The notes under the pieces: model-generated
Databases searched by the model: none
What the model saw: the letters and a program-made list of their open reading frames with translations, nothing else
Told to the model about the DNA's origin: nothing
DNA from: Candidatus Nitrotoga sp. CP45
GTDB taxonomy: Bacteria; Bacteroidota; Bacteroidia; Flavobacteriales; Flavobacteriaceae
DNA length: 5,500 bases
Assembly (NCBI GenBank): GCA_943329165.2
Contig: CALQCV020000147.1
Coordinates: 1 to 5,500, forward strand
Direction of reading: 5' to 3'
Shown here: positions 1 through 5,500 of the stretch, piece after piece
Numbering within the stretch: position 1 is the stretch's first letter
Layout: the number at the start of each line of letters is the position of its first letter
Made by a program: the position numbers and the translations under genes

Positions 1-1180
1 CTATTGTTTGACTTGATGAAGTACTGTTGTTTATTGTTAAATTCAATACTTCTGTATGACATCCTGTTACTACCGAACGTGTTCCTGATGTAGTATAGGT
101 TTGACCGTTTAATGACCATGTATAACTATCACATGCCGTTGCATTTGTAGTATTAGTTGAACTTGGAGTTATGGTTAACTCTAATGTTTTTGTATCACAT
201 CCTGAAACATAAGTATAAGTTCCACTTGCAGTATAGGTAGCTCCATTAGCTGACCAAGTATAGCTATCACAAGCTGAAATAGTAGTACTACTAGAAGTAC
301 TTGGTGTAATTGTTAAGTTTAATGTTTTAGTGTCTGTACAACCCGAAACATTGGTACTAGTAAAAGTATAAGTTCCTGATGCAGTGTAAGTAGTTCCATT
401 TACAGACCATGTGTAATTATCACAAGCACTAAGTGTTTGAGAAGACGAAGTACTTTGGTTAATCGTTAAATTTAATGTCTTAACATCTGGACATCCAGAA
501 GCATTTGTACTTGTGTAAGTATAAGTTCCCGAAGTAGTATAAGTTTGAGCATTTACAGCCCAAGTATAAGTATCACAAGCTACTTCTGTTTGGCTTGACG
601 ACGAACTAGCGTTTATTGTCAAATATAATGTTTGGTTTTGTGGACATCCTGCCGCATTTGTTCCTTCAAACACATAAGTTCCCGACGTAGTATACGTATT
701 TCCGTCAACGATCCAAAAATAACTATCGCATGCTGTTATTGTTTGACTTGATGGTGTACTATTATAGATTGTTAATACTAATGTTTTCGTATCACACCCT
801 GACACAAAAGTATAAGTTCCGCTTGATGTATAGGTCTGACCATTTACAGACCAAGTATAAGTATCACATGCAGAAGTTGTAGTAGTACTACTTGTAATTG
901 GGGTAATCGTTAAATTTAATGTTTTCGTATCGCATCCTGTTACTGAAGTATACGTTCCAGATGTAGTATAGGTTTGACCATTCACTGACCAAATATAACT
1001 TCCACACGCACTTGCTGTTGTAGAACTACTTGTACTAGGTGTTATGGTCAAATTCAATGTTTTAGTATCACAACCTGAAACATAAGTGTACGTTCCACTT
1101 GAAGTATATGTTTGTCCATTAACTGACCATGTGTAAGTATCACATGACGAAACCGTTTGGCTTGATGATGTATTATCATT
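1..1180 (-). repeat. Tandem protein repeats of the adhesin, 8 full units plus a partial ninth
   Basis: Units on the minus strand: 1180-1040 (47 aa), 1039-902 (46), 901-767 (45), 766-614 (51), 613-461 (51), 460-305 (52), 304-167 (46), 166-32 (45), then 31 to the edge. The consensus is roughly STSSSQT-x-SACD-x-YTWSVNG, then QTYTTSGTYTY, then SGCDTKTLNLTI. Each unit has two cysteines (ACD and GC), possibly a disulfide within a beta-sandwich. Units 4-6 carry a 5-6 residue insertion (TSTNASGC type) before the second cysteine; the others have VSGC. Unit 2 has CGSYIW for the usual CDSYTW. Unit 8 has GTRSVVTGC in place of GTYTYVSGC. DNA similarity between units is high enough for recombination to change copy number. 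Confidence 0.9.
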
Positions 1181-2608
1181 AATAGTAACTCCTAAAGTTG
1201 AACTATTTGAACACCCTGAACCATTTAAAGAGTATGTAATTGTTGCTACTCCTACTCCTGCTCCAGTAACTACTCCAGAAGAATTTACAGAAGCTATACT
1301 AGAATTTGAAGAAGACCAACCTCCTCCGGTTGTACCGTCCGTTGTTACTGTACTAGTGCCATTCAAACAGAAAGACTGTAATCCACTCAACGTTCCAGTA
1401 TTAGGCAATGGTATAATAGTTACGGTAAAGGAATTGTTACTACTTGCTGCGCCCGAGGTACTATTTCTAACTGTCAAAACCCCATTATAAGTTCCTGGAG
1501 TCGCACCACTTGGCACAGACAAAACTATAGGTGAAGTAGATAATGTTGCATTTGTCACACTAGCAAAACCTGCACTGATAGCAGTTGAATCATAAACAAT
1601 ACTGTATTGATTTGGAGTATTTGTAGTCGCTGTGTAAGGCAAATCAGCCGTTGTAATCCCTTTACATACTGAGGGATTTACTCCCAAAGTAATTGTAGGA
1701 GCTGGAGCTAAAGCGGTAACTTTTTGTCCTGAACTGTAATAAGACCAGTTTTCAGAATAAAAATAGTAATCATAATTTGTCGATGCAGTTACTGTATTTG
1801 TTGCAGAAGATCCAACTCCAGTTGCGTATACAACTGTTCCTGAACCTATTGTGCTATTAAGAGCATACGCTGTTCCGTTAGTTGGAGCAGTAGGTGTAGC
1901 ATCTTTTGGATACCTAACAATCATAACATTGTAATTTGTACTTCCTCCGATGAATTTTGTCCATCCCAACGATGCAGTTGTTCCCGAAATACTCGCCGTA
2001 CAAGAGGTAGGATTTCCAAGAGCATTCACTGTAACTGGAATATAATTTCCACTGGTGTATACTGTATAATTATTCCCATTTTGATAAGCGACTAAATTTA
2101 CATCTAATCTATAACTACCTGCAGCAGTGCAATGAACGGAGTTAGCACCTGTATTAGGAACATATTCGTATTTTTTATTAGACCCACTTGAACAAACTCC
2201 TGAACTACTAAAAGGTAATGTTAATGCTGTGCCGAATGCAGGAGCAGTTCCTCCAACAACATAATAACGCCATTGTAAAAAAGAACCATCGCCACTTGAC
2301 GGAAAACCATAAGTTAGCGTATTTCCTCCCATATAGAATTTATCACCTATGTAAGCTGTGTATGCAGATGTGTTTCCAGTACTTAAATTTCCAGTTCCTG
2401 CGCCATCACAGGCTTGGCTACTTGTATTAAACCAAGTAGTAACCGCAGTTGTTCCTTGTAATACAGCAACTTTACCTCCAAACTGACCTTGTGCGAAACC
2501 ATTAACACAAAATGTTAATAGAATGAGAAGCAAACCATGCTTAAGAACTCCTTTAAAACTGCTATCTATAAAAGATAAAAATTGAGAATTAGTATTTTTT
2601 TTCATCAT
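1..2608 (-). CDS. Large secreted repeat protein, adhesin-like (5' part, 3' end beyond window)
   Basis: The minus-strand frame is open from tandem ATG codons (2608 and 2605) to the window edge: 869 codons with no stop. The start MMKKNTNSQ is followed by a hydrophobic stretch (about residues 21-39, GLLLILLTFCVNGFAQ) that reads as a Sec signal peptide ending near 'FAQ', a common Bacteroidota end. A TAAAA-like element lies just before the ATG. Segments, by eye: residues 41-195, beta-rich with no family recognised; 195-303, fibronectin-III-like (SLGW, YYFYSENW); 303-399, Ig-like with PSGATPGTYNGVLTV; 400-476, Big_2-like (SIASVNSSGVVTGAGVGVATI); from 477, tandem repeats of 45-52 residues rich in Ser, Thr, Tyr and Asn. 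It is probably exported and surface-exposed or released, acting in adhesion. A T9SS sorting domain would be expected at the unseen C-terminus. The exact ligand and function cannot be told. The repeats do not resemble the SprB repeat I know. Confidence 0.88.
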   Translation of the reverse strand, partial: MMKKNTNSQFLSFIDSSFKGVLKHGLLLILLTFCVNGFAQGQFGGKVAVLQGTTAVTTWFNTSSQACDGAGTGNLSTGNTSAYTAYIGDKFYMGGNTLTYGFPSSGDGSFLQWRYYVVGGTAPAFGTALTLPFSSSGVCSSGSNKKYEYVPNTGANSVHCTAAGSYRLDVNLVAYQNGNNYTVYTSGNYIPVTVNALGNPTSCTASISGTTASLGWTKFIGGSTNYNVMIVRYPKDATPTAPTNGTAYALNSTIGSGTVVYATGVGSSATNTVTASTNYDYYFYSENWSYYSSGQKVTALAPAPTITLGVNPSVCKGITTADLPYTATTNTPNQYSIVYDSTAISAGFASVTNATLSTSPIVLSVPSGATPGTYNGVLTVRNSTSGAASSNNSFTVTIIPLPNTGTLSGLQSFCLNGTSTVTTDGTTGGGWSSSNSSIASVNSSGVVTGAGVGVATITYSLNGSGCSNSSTLGVTINDNTSSSQTVSSCDTYTWSVNGQTYTSSGTYTYVSGCDTKTLNLTITPSTSSSTTASACGSYIWSVNGQTYTTSGTYTSVTGCDTKTLNLTITPITSSTTTTSACDTYTWSVNGQTYTSSGTYTFVSGCDTKTLVLTIYNSTPSSQTITACDSYFWIVDGNTYTTSGTYVFEGTNAAGCPQNQTLYLTINASSSSSQTEVACDTYTWAVNAQTYTTSGTYTYTSTNASGCPDVKTLNLTINQSTSSSQTLSACDNYTWSVNGTTYTASGTYTFTSTNVSGCTDTKTLNLTITPSTSSSTTISACDSYTWSANGATYTASGTYTYVSGCDTKTLELTITPSSTNTTNATACDSYTWSLNGQTYTTSGTRSVVTGCHTEVLNLTINNSTSSSQTI
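2486..2608 (-). other. Signal peptide coding segment of the adhesin
   Basis: About the first 40 codons encode lysines near the N-terminus, a second basic patch (KGVLKH), a core of leucine and isoleucine, and a small-residue end NGFAQ before GQFGG. The n-region is longer than usual (about 24 residues before the core). The cleavage site is inferred from the pattern, most likely after Ala39 or Gln40. Confidence 0.65.
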
Positions 2609-2692
2609 ATAAAAAATTTTACTTAAAAATTAAAAAACCTTTTTACCAAAGCATCGAAATCGATTTAGGGCAACTAAAATAATAATAATTCT

Positions 2693-2700
2693 CAAAATTA
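2693..2700 (-). promoter_or_regulatory. Possible -7 element (TAATTTTG) for the adhesin
   Basis: On the minus strand the octamer matches the Bacteroidota sigma-ABfr -7 consensus TAnnTTTG, 85 bases before the ATG. The matching -33 TTG is not at the usual distance; the nearest TTTG lies 28 bases further upstream (2732-2729). This is therefore a weak candidate in AT-rich DNA. Confidence 0.22.
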
Positions 2701-2778
2701 GGTTAAAAAAAAATTAATACTATGAGCGCAAACGTTTTCGTGTTAATAAATTATTGAATTACGGCATTTAAAAAATAC

Positions 2779-2801
2779 AAAAAAACTTGTCTTTCGATAA
2801 G
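2779..2801 (-). terminator. Possible minus-strand terminator hairpin
   Basis: Read on the minus strand, CTTATC-GAAA-GACAAG forms a six-pair stem with one A-C mismatch, closed by a GNRA-type GAAA loop and followed directly by seven T. It lies 35 bases downstream of the final stop of the broken T9SS tail gene and before the adhesin promoter region. That is where a terminator separating the two would be expected. The stem is short and moderately GC-poor. Confidence 0.35.
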
Positions 2802-2835
2802 GGATTTACTTATTTTAGTTTCTATTTTGTGTACT

Positions 2836-3177
2836 CTATCTTTTAATCACTCTCAAAGTTCTCACTTTTTTACCTTGAGTTAAAACAACGTTGTAAATAC
2901 CACTTAAATAAGGATTTCCAACTTGTAGACCGTACACCTAACTAGGGCTAACGGTACGCTTTTCGATCAATTTACCAATCATATCATAAACCATAACGCC
3001 TACTTTATCCTCACTTGAACTAGTTGCACTCAAGTTGAAGTTTTCAGTATATGGATTTGGGTAAGCTGGTACATTAAATTCCTCTTTTACAACAACTGAT
3101 TTAAGTGCTGTACAGCTTTTATAGAATACAGAATACACAGCAGAATAAGCTCCTCTACATTCAACATTTTGAAAAGG
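2836..3177 (-). pseudogene. Orphan T9SS type A sorting domain, 5'-truncated, with in-frame TAG
   Basis: The minus-strand frame is open from just after a TAA (3180-3178) and reads QNVECRGAYSAVYS, SCTALKS, then FNVPAYPNPYTENFNL, VMVYDMIGKLIEKRTVSPS. It then meets TAG at 2940-2938. Past that stop the same frame continues VYGLQVGNPYLSGIYNVV and KVRTLRVIKR to a TAG at 2838-2836. YPNP near the start, a Gly-x-Tyr strand and a basic end are hallmarks of the type A (Por_Secre_tail) domain that sends cargo through the type IX system. The TAG replaces a residue that is usually Glu in similar tails, so GAG to TAG is the simplest cause. There is no start codon with a signal peptide and no cargo domain: only about 114 codons of the 3' end remain. 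A GTG at 3138 could give a 66-residue fragment, but this is unlikely to be functional. It is not the tail of the adhesin, which starts downstream. Confidence 0.82.
2938..2940 (-). other. In-frame TAG inside the sorting domain
   Basis: Both sides of this codon are in the same frame and belong to one recognisable domain: RTVSPS before, VYGLQVGN after. Translation stopping here would lose the last 34 residues, including the final strand and basic end needed for T9SS recognition. Confidence 0.8.
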
Positions 3178-3248
3178 TTAATAAACCCCAAACCTTATTA
3201 TATAGTTATCTAAAATCTTTTATAAACATGATAAACATTGTTAATTTT

Positions 3249-3275
3249 TTAAGGATAAACCCTTAATTTTTTTTT
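3249..3275 (+). promoter_or_regulatory. Perfect inverted repeat TTAAGG-N6-CCTTAA followed by T9
   Basis: Arms 3249-3254 and 3261-3266 are perfect complements around a six-base centre, followed by nine T (3267-3275). It contains the first of three AGG-N6-CCTT elements before the HTH gene. As DNA it could be an operator. As plus-strand RNA it could be a weak terminator shielding the cassette from upstream transcription, although no plus-strand gene lies upstream in this window. The operator reading is favoured because two similar elements follow. Confidence 0.45.
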
Positions 3276-3321
3276 AGGTAATAACCTTGAATTTGCATTT
3301 AATATTTCAGGTAATAGCCTT
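3252..3321 (+). promoter_or_regulatory. Three AGG-N6-CCTT repeats, candidate operators of the HTH gene
   Basis: Thirteen-base elements lie at 3252-3264 (AGGATAAACCCTT), 3276-3288 (AGGTAATAACCTT) and 3309-3321 (AGGTAATAGCCTT). Their starts are 24 and 33 bases apart. All are imperfect dyads with AGG/CCT arms. The last ends at the base before the ATG at 3322, so a bound protein would cover the ribosome site. Between elements 2 and 3, TGAATTTG (3288-3295) matches the TAnnTTTG -7 consensus at all but one position. Placement directly before an XRE-type regulator suggests autorepression; this is inference. Confidence 0.45.
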
Positions 3322-3786
3322 ATGAAAAAAAATAAACAACAATTGCTTTTACAACAAACCGATAAGAAATTAGAGGGGTTCAAGAATTTAAAATAAACGG
3401 TAGTCCCAACAAAAGGTTGGGTCAATACCTTTCGTATAGCACTAAAAATGTCGTTACGTCAATTGGGTAATTGTTTAAATATTACGCCACAAAGCACAAA
3501 AGAAATTGAAGAACGGGAAGCAAATGGCACAATTACGTTAAAATCATTGCGTGACGTAGCCAATGCTATGGATATGCAAATGGTGTATGGTTTTGTTTCC
3601 AAGCATGAATCGTTAGAGCACATGATTGAAAAACGTGAGAAGGAATTAGCCACTGAAATTGCGATGCGTACTAACAATAAAATGACGTTAGAAGACCAAC
3701 AAGATTCAATGGGCCGTATTGAAAAAGCCATTGCCCAAAAAACAAATGAAATTAAAAGTGAAATGCCAAAATACTTATGGGATTAA
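3322..3786 (+). pseudogene. Mobile mystery protein A-like XRE helix-turn-helix protein, broken by TAA at codon 25
   Basis: From ATG 3322 the frame reads MKKNKQQLLLQQTDKKLEGF, KNLK, then TAA (3394-3396). It continues in the same frame with TVVPTKGWVNTFRIALKMSL to YLWD and the final TAA at 3784-3786. The restored length of 154 residues, the VP-KGW motif before the helix-turn-helix, SLRQLG...ITPQSTKEIEERE...ITLKSLRDVANAMDM and a charged helical C-terminal half fit the family named mobile mystery protein A. That family is known for pairing with a Fic protein in mobile regions. The HTH covers about residues 37-90. Reinitiation at ATG 3448 (residue 43) would give 112 residues lacking the first helix of the HTH, so DNA binding is probably lost. 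The end overlaps the next gene by 10 bases, a sign of former translational coupling. The likely change is CAA to TAA. The family assignment is from memory of its motifs. Confidence 0.83.
3394..3396 (+). other. In-frame TAA interrupting the HTH gene
   Basis: This stop sits between KNLK and TVVPTKGW, both in the same frame and both part of the recognisable family sequence. A single base change from CAA, AAA or GAA would restore a continuous frame from 3322 to 3786. Confidence 0.82.
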
Positions 3787-3954
3787 CGACTGAATACATA
3801 GAAGGTCAAACTCCTTTGGATGAAGATAAAAAAGGATTGCGTATTCCTTCTATAACTACTCAGAAGGAATTAGATGAATTTGAGCAACTTAATATTGAGA
3901 AAGCGACACAATGGACTTTAGGTAAAAAACTAAACGCCGAACACCTGTTTTCAC

Positions 3955-3961
3955 AAAAAAA
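3955..3961 (+). other. A7 homopolymer carrying the +1 frameshift
   Basis: The frame before the run (LFSQK) and the frame after it (IIKNVHKRMYG) differ by one base. An A6 run would join them without any other change. This points to a one-base gain by slippage, or less likely a sequencing error. Confidence 0.75.
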
Positions 3962-4134
3962 TTATTAAAAACGTACATAAGCGAATGTATGGAGAAATTT
4001 GGAAATGGGCAGGCACTTTTAGAACCTCAGAAAAGAACTTAGGTATCAAGAGTTGTCTAAATACCTTTGAATTAAAGAAGTTATTGGACTATGCTATTTT
4101 TTGGAAGGAAAACAATACGTATGATTTTGAAGAA

Positions 4135-4137
4135 TAA
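4135..4137 (+). other. Premature TAA before the Fic motif
   Basis: The stop lies between DFEE and AIIFKNCMESIH in one frame, 11 codons before the catalytic histidine. Relatives that I recall have a hydrophobic residue here (EIAI type), so TTA to TAA is one simple route. Confidence 0.75.
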
Positions 4138-4371
4138 GCCATTATATTTAAAAATTGCATGGAAAGTATCCATTGTTTTTCCAACGGAAACGGAAGACAT
4201 TCTCGCTTAATGGCAGATTTGATAACGGAAAAATTATACAGAAGTAACTTCTTTTCTTGGGGAAGAGTAAATTTAGTAAAAGCCACTGAAGTTAGGAGCA
4301 ACTATATACAGGCGATTAGAAAGGTAGATAAAAACAATATAAAGCCTCTAATTGACTTTGCGAAAATATAA

Positions 4372-4550
4372 CCTATTTGAAAGAATTACTATAAAAAATG
4401 GTTACAGTCGCCACTATTACTGACACTATCACTCTAAAAAGATATTTTATTTATTAAAAAATAATTTTATGTGTTTTTTTTAAAAATTTTACCCAATAAA
4501 AACTTCCAGAAAACCCAACATTTGATTCGAAGTTAAATCAATATTGCCCA
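4372..4550 (+). other. AT-rich spacer between the two convergent genes
   Basis: No reading frame of interest was found on either strand. The stretch is dominated by A and T runs, including T8 at 4474-4481. No convincing GC-rich terminator for the plus-strand cassette and no clear direct repeats matching the other side of the cassette were seen. Confidence 0.6.
4497..4534 (-). terminator. Weak terminator candidate downstream of murF
   Basis: On the minus strand AACTTC (4534-4529) can pair with GAAGTT (4506-4501) around a 22-base loop, followed by more T. It lies 17 bases after the murF stop. The large loop and short stem make it doubtful. Confidence 0.2.
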
Positions 4551-5498
4551 CTATAAATATTCCAAAGTCCGCTCCAAAGCCATTCCTCTTGAACCTTTTA
4601 TAAGAAGCGTTTTGTTTTCCAATTTTACTGCTACTAAATACTTGGCAAAGTCTTCGAACGTATTATAAAAATGGAAGTTCTCTTTTTGAATACTATTTGC
4701 AATAAAATCCTTGCCTACAAAGTGGCACTCAAAAGAACTATTTAGGTTTAAAAAATTAACAATGGCTTTGTGTTCCGCTAGACTTTCTTCACCAAGTTCA
4801 TACATATCACCAATAATGACGCACTTATTAGTCTTGTCTAATTGAATGAAATTCTCCAACGCCACCAGCATGCTGCTCGGATTGGCATTGTAAGCATCTA
4901 ATATAATTTCATTTGATCCTTTTGTCAATAGTTGAGAACGATTATTTTCGGGAATATAGCTCTCAATGGCTGCTTTTATATCATCCGTCGGAACTTCAAA
5001 ATGATAACCGATAGCAATCGCAGCATTGATATTATTAGCGTTATACAATCCAATTAAATGCGAATTGATTTCTATGCCTAACGTTTTGATTGTAACAAAA
5101 GGATTTGCTGAAACATCATCTATAAAAACAGTGACCCTATTATTTTTTTGACTGAAGGTAATTCTGTTAAAATCTACAGTTTTTTGATTCTGAATTTCGT
5201 CATCTAGATTTACAAACACAGATTTGTTATTGGATTTCAGAAAAGTATACATTTCACTTTTCCCTTTTATTACACCTTCTACTCCACCAAAACCCTCGAG
5301 ATGTGCTTTGCCAAAATTAGTAATATAACCATAATCTGGTTGGGCAATTTCACATAAAAACTCAATCTCTTTTTGGTGATTGGCACCCATTTCTACAATT
5401 CCGAATTTTGTTTCAGTAGTGAATGATAATAACGTTAGCGGAACACCAATGTGATTGTTTAAATTTCCAACCGTCGCTTTGGTCTTGAACTTTTTGGA
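4551..5498 (-). CDS. murF: UDP-N-acetylmuramoyl-tripeptide--D-alanyl-D-alanine ligase, C-terminal 315 codons
   Basis: MurF is the cytoplasmic ATP-dependent ligase that adds D-Ala-D-Ala to UDP-MurNAc-tripeptide, the last soluble step of peptidoglycan precursor synthesis. The frame enters from the right edge as SKKFKTKATVGNLNNHIGVP and runs to TAG at 4551. Recognisable parts: NLNNHIGVPLTLL and EMGANHQKEIEFL of the central Mur ligase domain; ITNFGKAHLEGFGG; KGKSEMY, whose lysine before SE (5261-5259) is the expected carbamylated, Mg-binding residue; GLYNANNINAAIAIGYHF; then the C-terminal domain with DAYNANPSSM (4898-4869), IGDMYELGEESLAEH and IKGSRGMALERTLEYL. About 110 residues, including the GTNGKT-type P-loop, lie beyond the window. 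The ATG at 5390 is the Met of EMGANH inside the domain, not the start. The visible frame is intact. It faces the Fic cassette tail to tail. Confidence 0.96.
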   Translation of the reverse strand, partial: SKKFKTKATVGNLNNHIGVPLTLLSFTTETKFGIVEMGANHQKEIEFLCEIAQPDYGYITNFGKAHLEGFGGVEGVIKGKSEMYTFLKSNNKSVFVNLDDEIQNQKTVDFNRITFSQKNNRVTVFIDDVSANPFVTIKTLGIEINSHLIGLYNANNINAAIAIGYHFEVPTDDIKAAIESYIPENNRSQLLTKGSNEIILDAYNANPSSMLVALENFIQLDKTNKCVIIGDMYELGEESLAEHKAIVNFLNLNSSFECHFVGKDFIANSIQKENFHFYNTFEDFAKYLVAVKLENKTLLIKGSRGMALERTLEYL

Positions 5499-5500
5499 AA

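Larger units (their letters stand above)
3777..4371 (+). pseudogene. Mobile mystery protein B-like Fic-domain protein, frameshifted and with a premature TAA
   Basis: ATG 3777 overlaps the previous gene's stop. Frame 1 encodes MGLTTEYIEGQTPLDEDKKG to LNAEHLFSQK, then ends at TAA 3966. Shifting +1 in the A7 run (3955-3961) restores IIKNVHKRMYGEIWKWAGTF, RTSEKNLGIK, ELKKLLDYAIFW and DFEE, then TAA at 4135-4137. After it the same frame gives AIIFKNCMESIHCFSNGNGR, HSRLMADLITEKLY and ends at 4371. The repaired length of about 197 residues fits mobile mystery protein B. Fic proteins usually transfer AMP or related groups from nucleotides to target hydroxyls, using the motif HPFx(D/E)GNGR. Here it is HCFSNGNGRHSR (4171-4206): the catalytic His, GNGR and final Arg are kept, Pro is Cys, and Asn takes the acidic position. 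With two lesions no full enzyme can be made; the longest later piece from ATG 4159 is 70 residues. Its substrate is unknown. Confidence 0.85.

Noticed and set aside
1..1180. CRISPR array or non-coding tandem repeats
   Set aside because: The repeats keep one reading frame, differ mainly at the residue level, have coding lengths divisible by three and lack unique spacers.
2218..2430. Plus-strand open frame of 70 codons
   Set aside because: It lies wholly inside the uninterrupted adhesin frame on the other strand and resembles no protein family.
3459..3731. Minus-strand open frame of 90 codons
   Set aside because: It is the antisense of the HTH gene, whose own frame has clear family motifs.
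4089..4301. Minus-strand open frame of 70 codons
   Set aside because: It is the antisense of the Fic motif region; the plus strand carries the recognisable HxFxNGNGR signature.
2836..4371. Stop-codon reassignment or read-through as the cause of the interrupted genes
   Set aside because: The interruptions use TAG and TAA and are accompanied by a frameshift, while murF and the adhesin are read normally with no internal stops. Ordinary decay explains them better.
4401..4424. Short hairpin CAGT...ACTG after the Fic gene as a terminator
   Set aside because: The stem has only four pairs and no adjoining T run.
3178..4550. Insertion-sequence ends or target-site duplication flanking the cassette
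   Set aside because: By eye I found only short AT-rich similarities (such as TCTAAAA near 3211 and 4432), which are expected by chance, and no transposase or integrase.
4551..5390. ATG at 5390 as the start of a short 279-residue ligase
   Set aside because: The frame stays open to the window edge with clear MurF sequence upstream (NLNNHIGVPLTLL), so the start is outside the window.

Overview
The window looks like AT-rich chromosomal DNA of a member of the Bacteroidota, most likely Flavobacteriaceae. Three things suggest this: a MurF sequence of flavobacterial type, a type IX secretion (T9SS) C-terminal sorting domain ending in LRVIKR, and a secreted low-complexity Ser/Thr-rich repeat protein with an 'FAQ' signal-peptide end. 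Assignment is by pattern recognition only; no database search was possible.

Layout. (1) 1-2608, minus strand: the first 869 codons of a very large secreted, adhesin-like protein. The frame is open throughout and runs off the left edge. It has a signal peptide, an N-terminal beta-rich region, an FN3-like segment, two Ig-like segments (the second Big_2-like) and then at least eight full tandem repeats of 45-52 residues. (2) 2609-2835: AT-rich spacer with a weak promoter candidate for the adhesin and a possible minus-strand terminator. (3) 2836-3177, minus strand: an orphan C-terminal piece of a different T9SS cargo protein, without its body and with an in-frame TAG inside the sorting domain. 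(4) 3178-3321: AT-rich control region with three AGG-N6-CCTT inverted repeats, the last touching the next start codon. (5) 3322-4371, plus strand: a decayed two-gene cassette resembling the 'mobile mystery protein A / B' pair, an XRE-type helix-turn-helix protein overlapping a Fic-domain protein by 10 bases. The first gene has an in-frame TAA at codon 25. The second has a +1 frameshift in an A7 run and a further TAA just before the Fic motif. (6) 4372-4550: AT-rich spacer with no gene. (7) 4551-5498, minus strand: the C-terminal 315 codons of MurF, an essential peptidoglycan-precursor ligase, with its start beyond the right edge.

Interpretation. murF is the conserved chromosomal anchor. Between it and the adhesin lies a short accessory segment made entirely of degraded genes: an oppositely oriented HTH-Fic cassette typical of mobile regions, and the tail of a secreted protein. 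The simplest reading is an insertion or rearrangement site that received the Fic cassette, lost most of a neighbouring T9SS cargo gene, and is now decaying. The most unusual regulatory feature is the set of three similar inverted repeats before the HTH gene, which look like operators for self-regulation. I see no intact new system. The notable content is the fossil Fic cassette, its operator array, the broken sorting domain and the repeat architecture of the adhesin.
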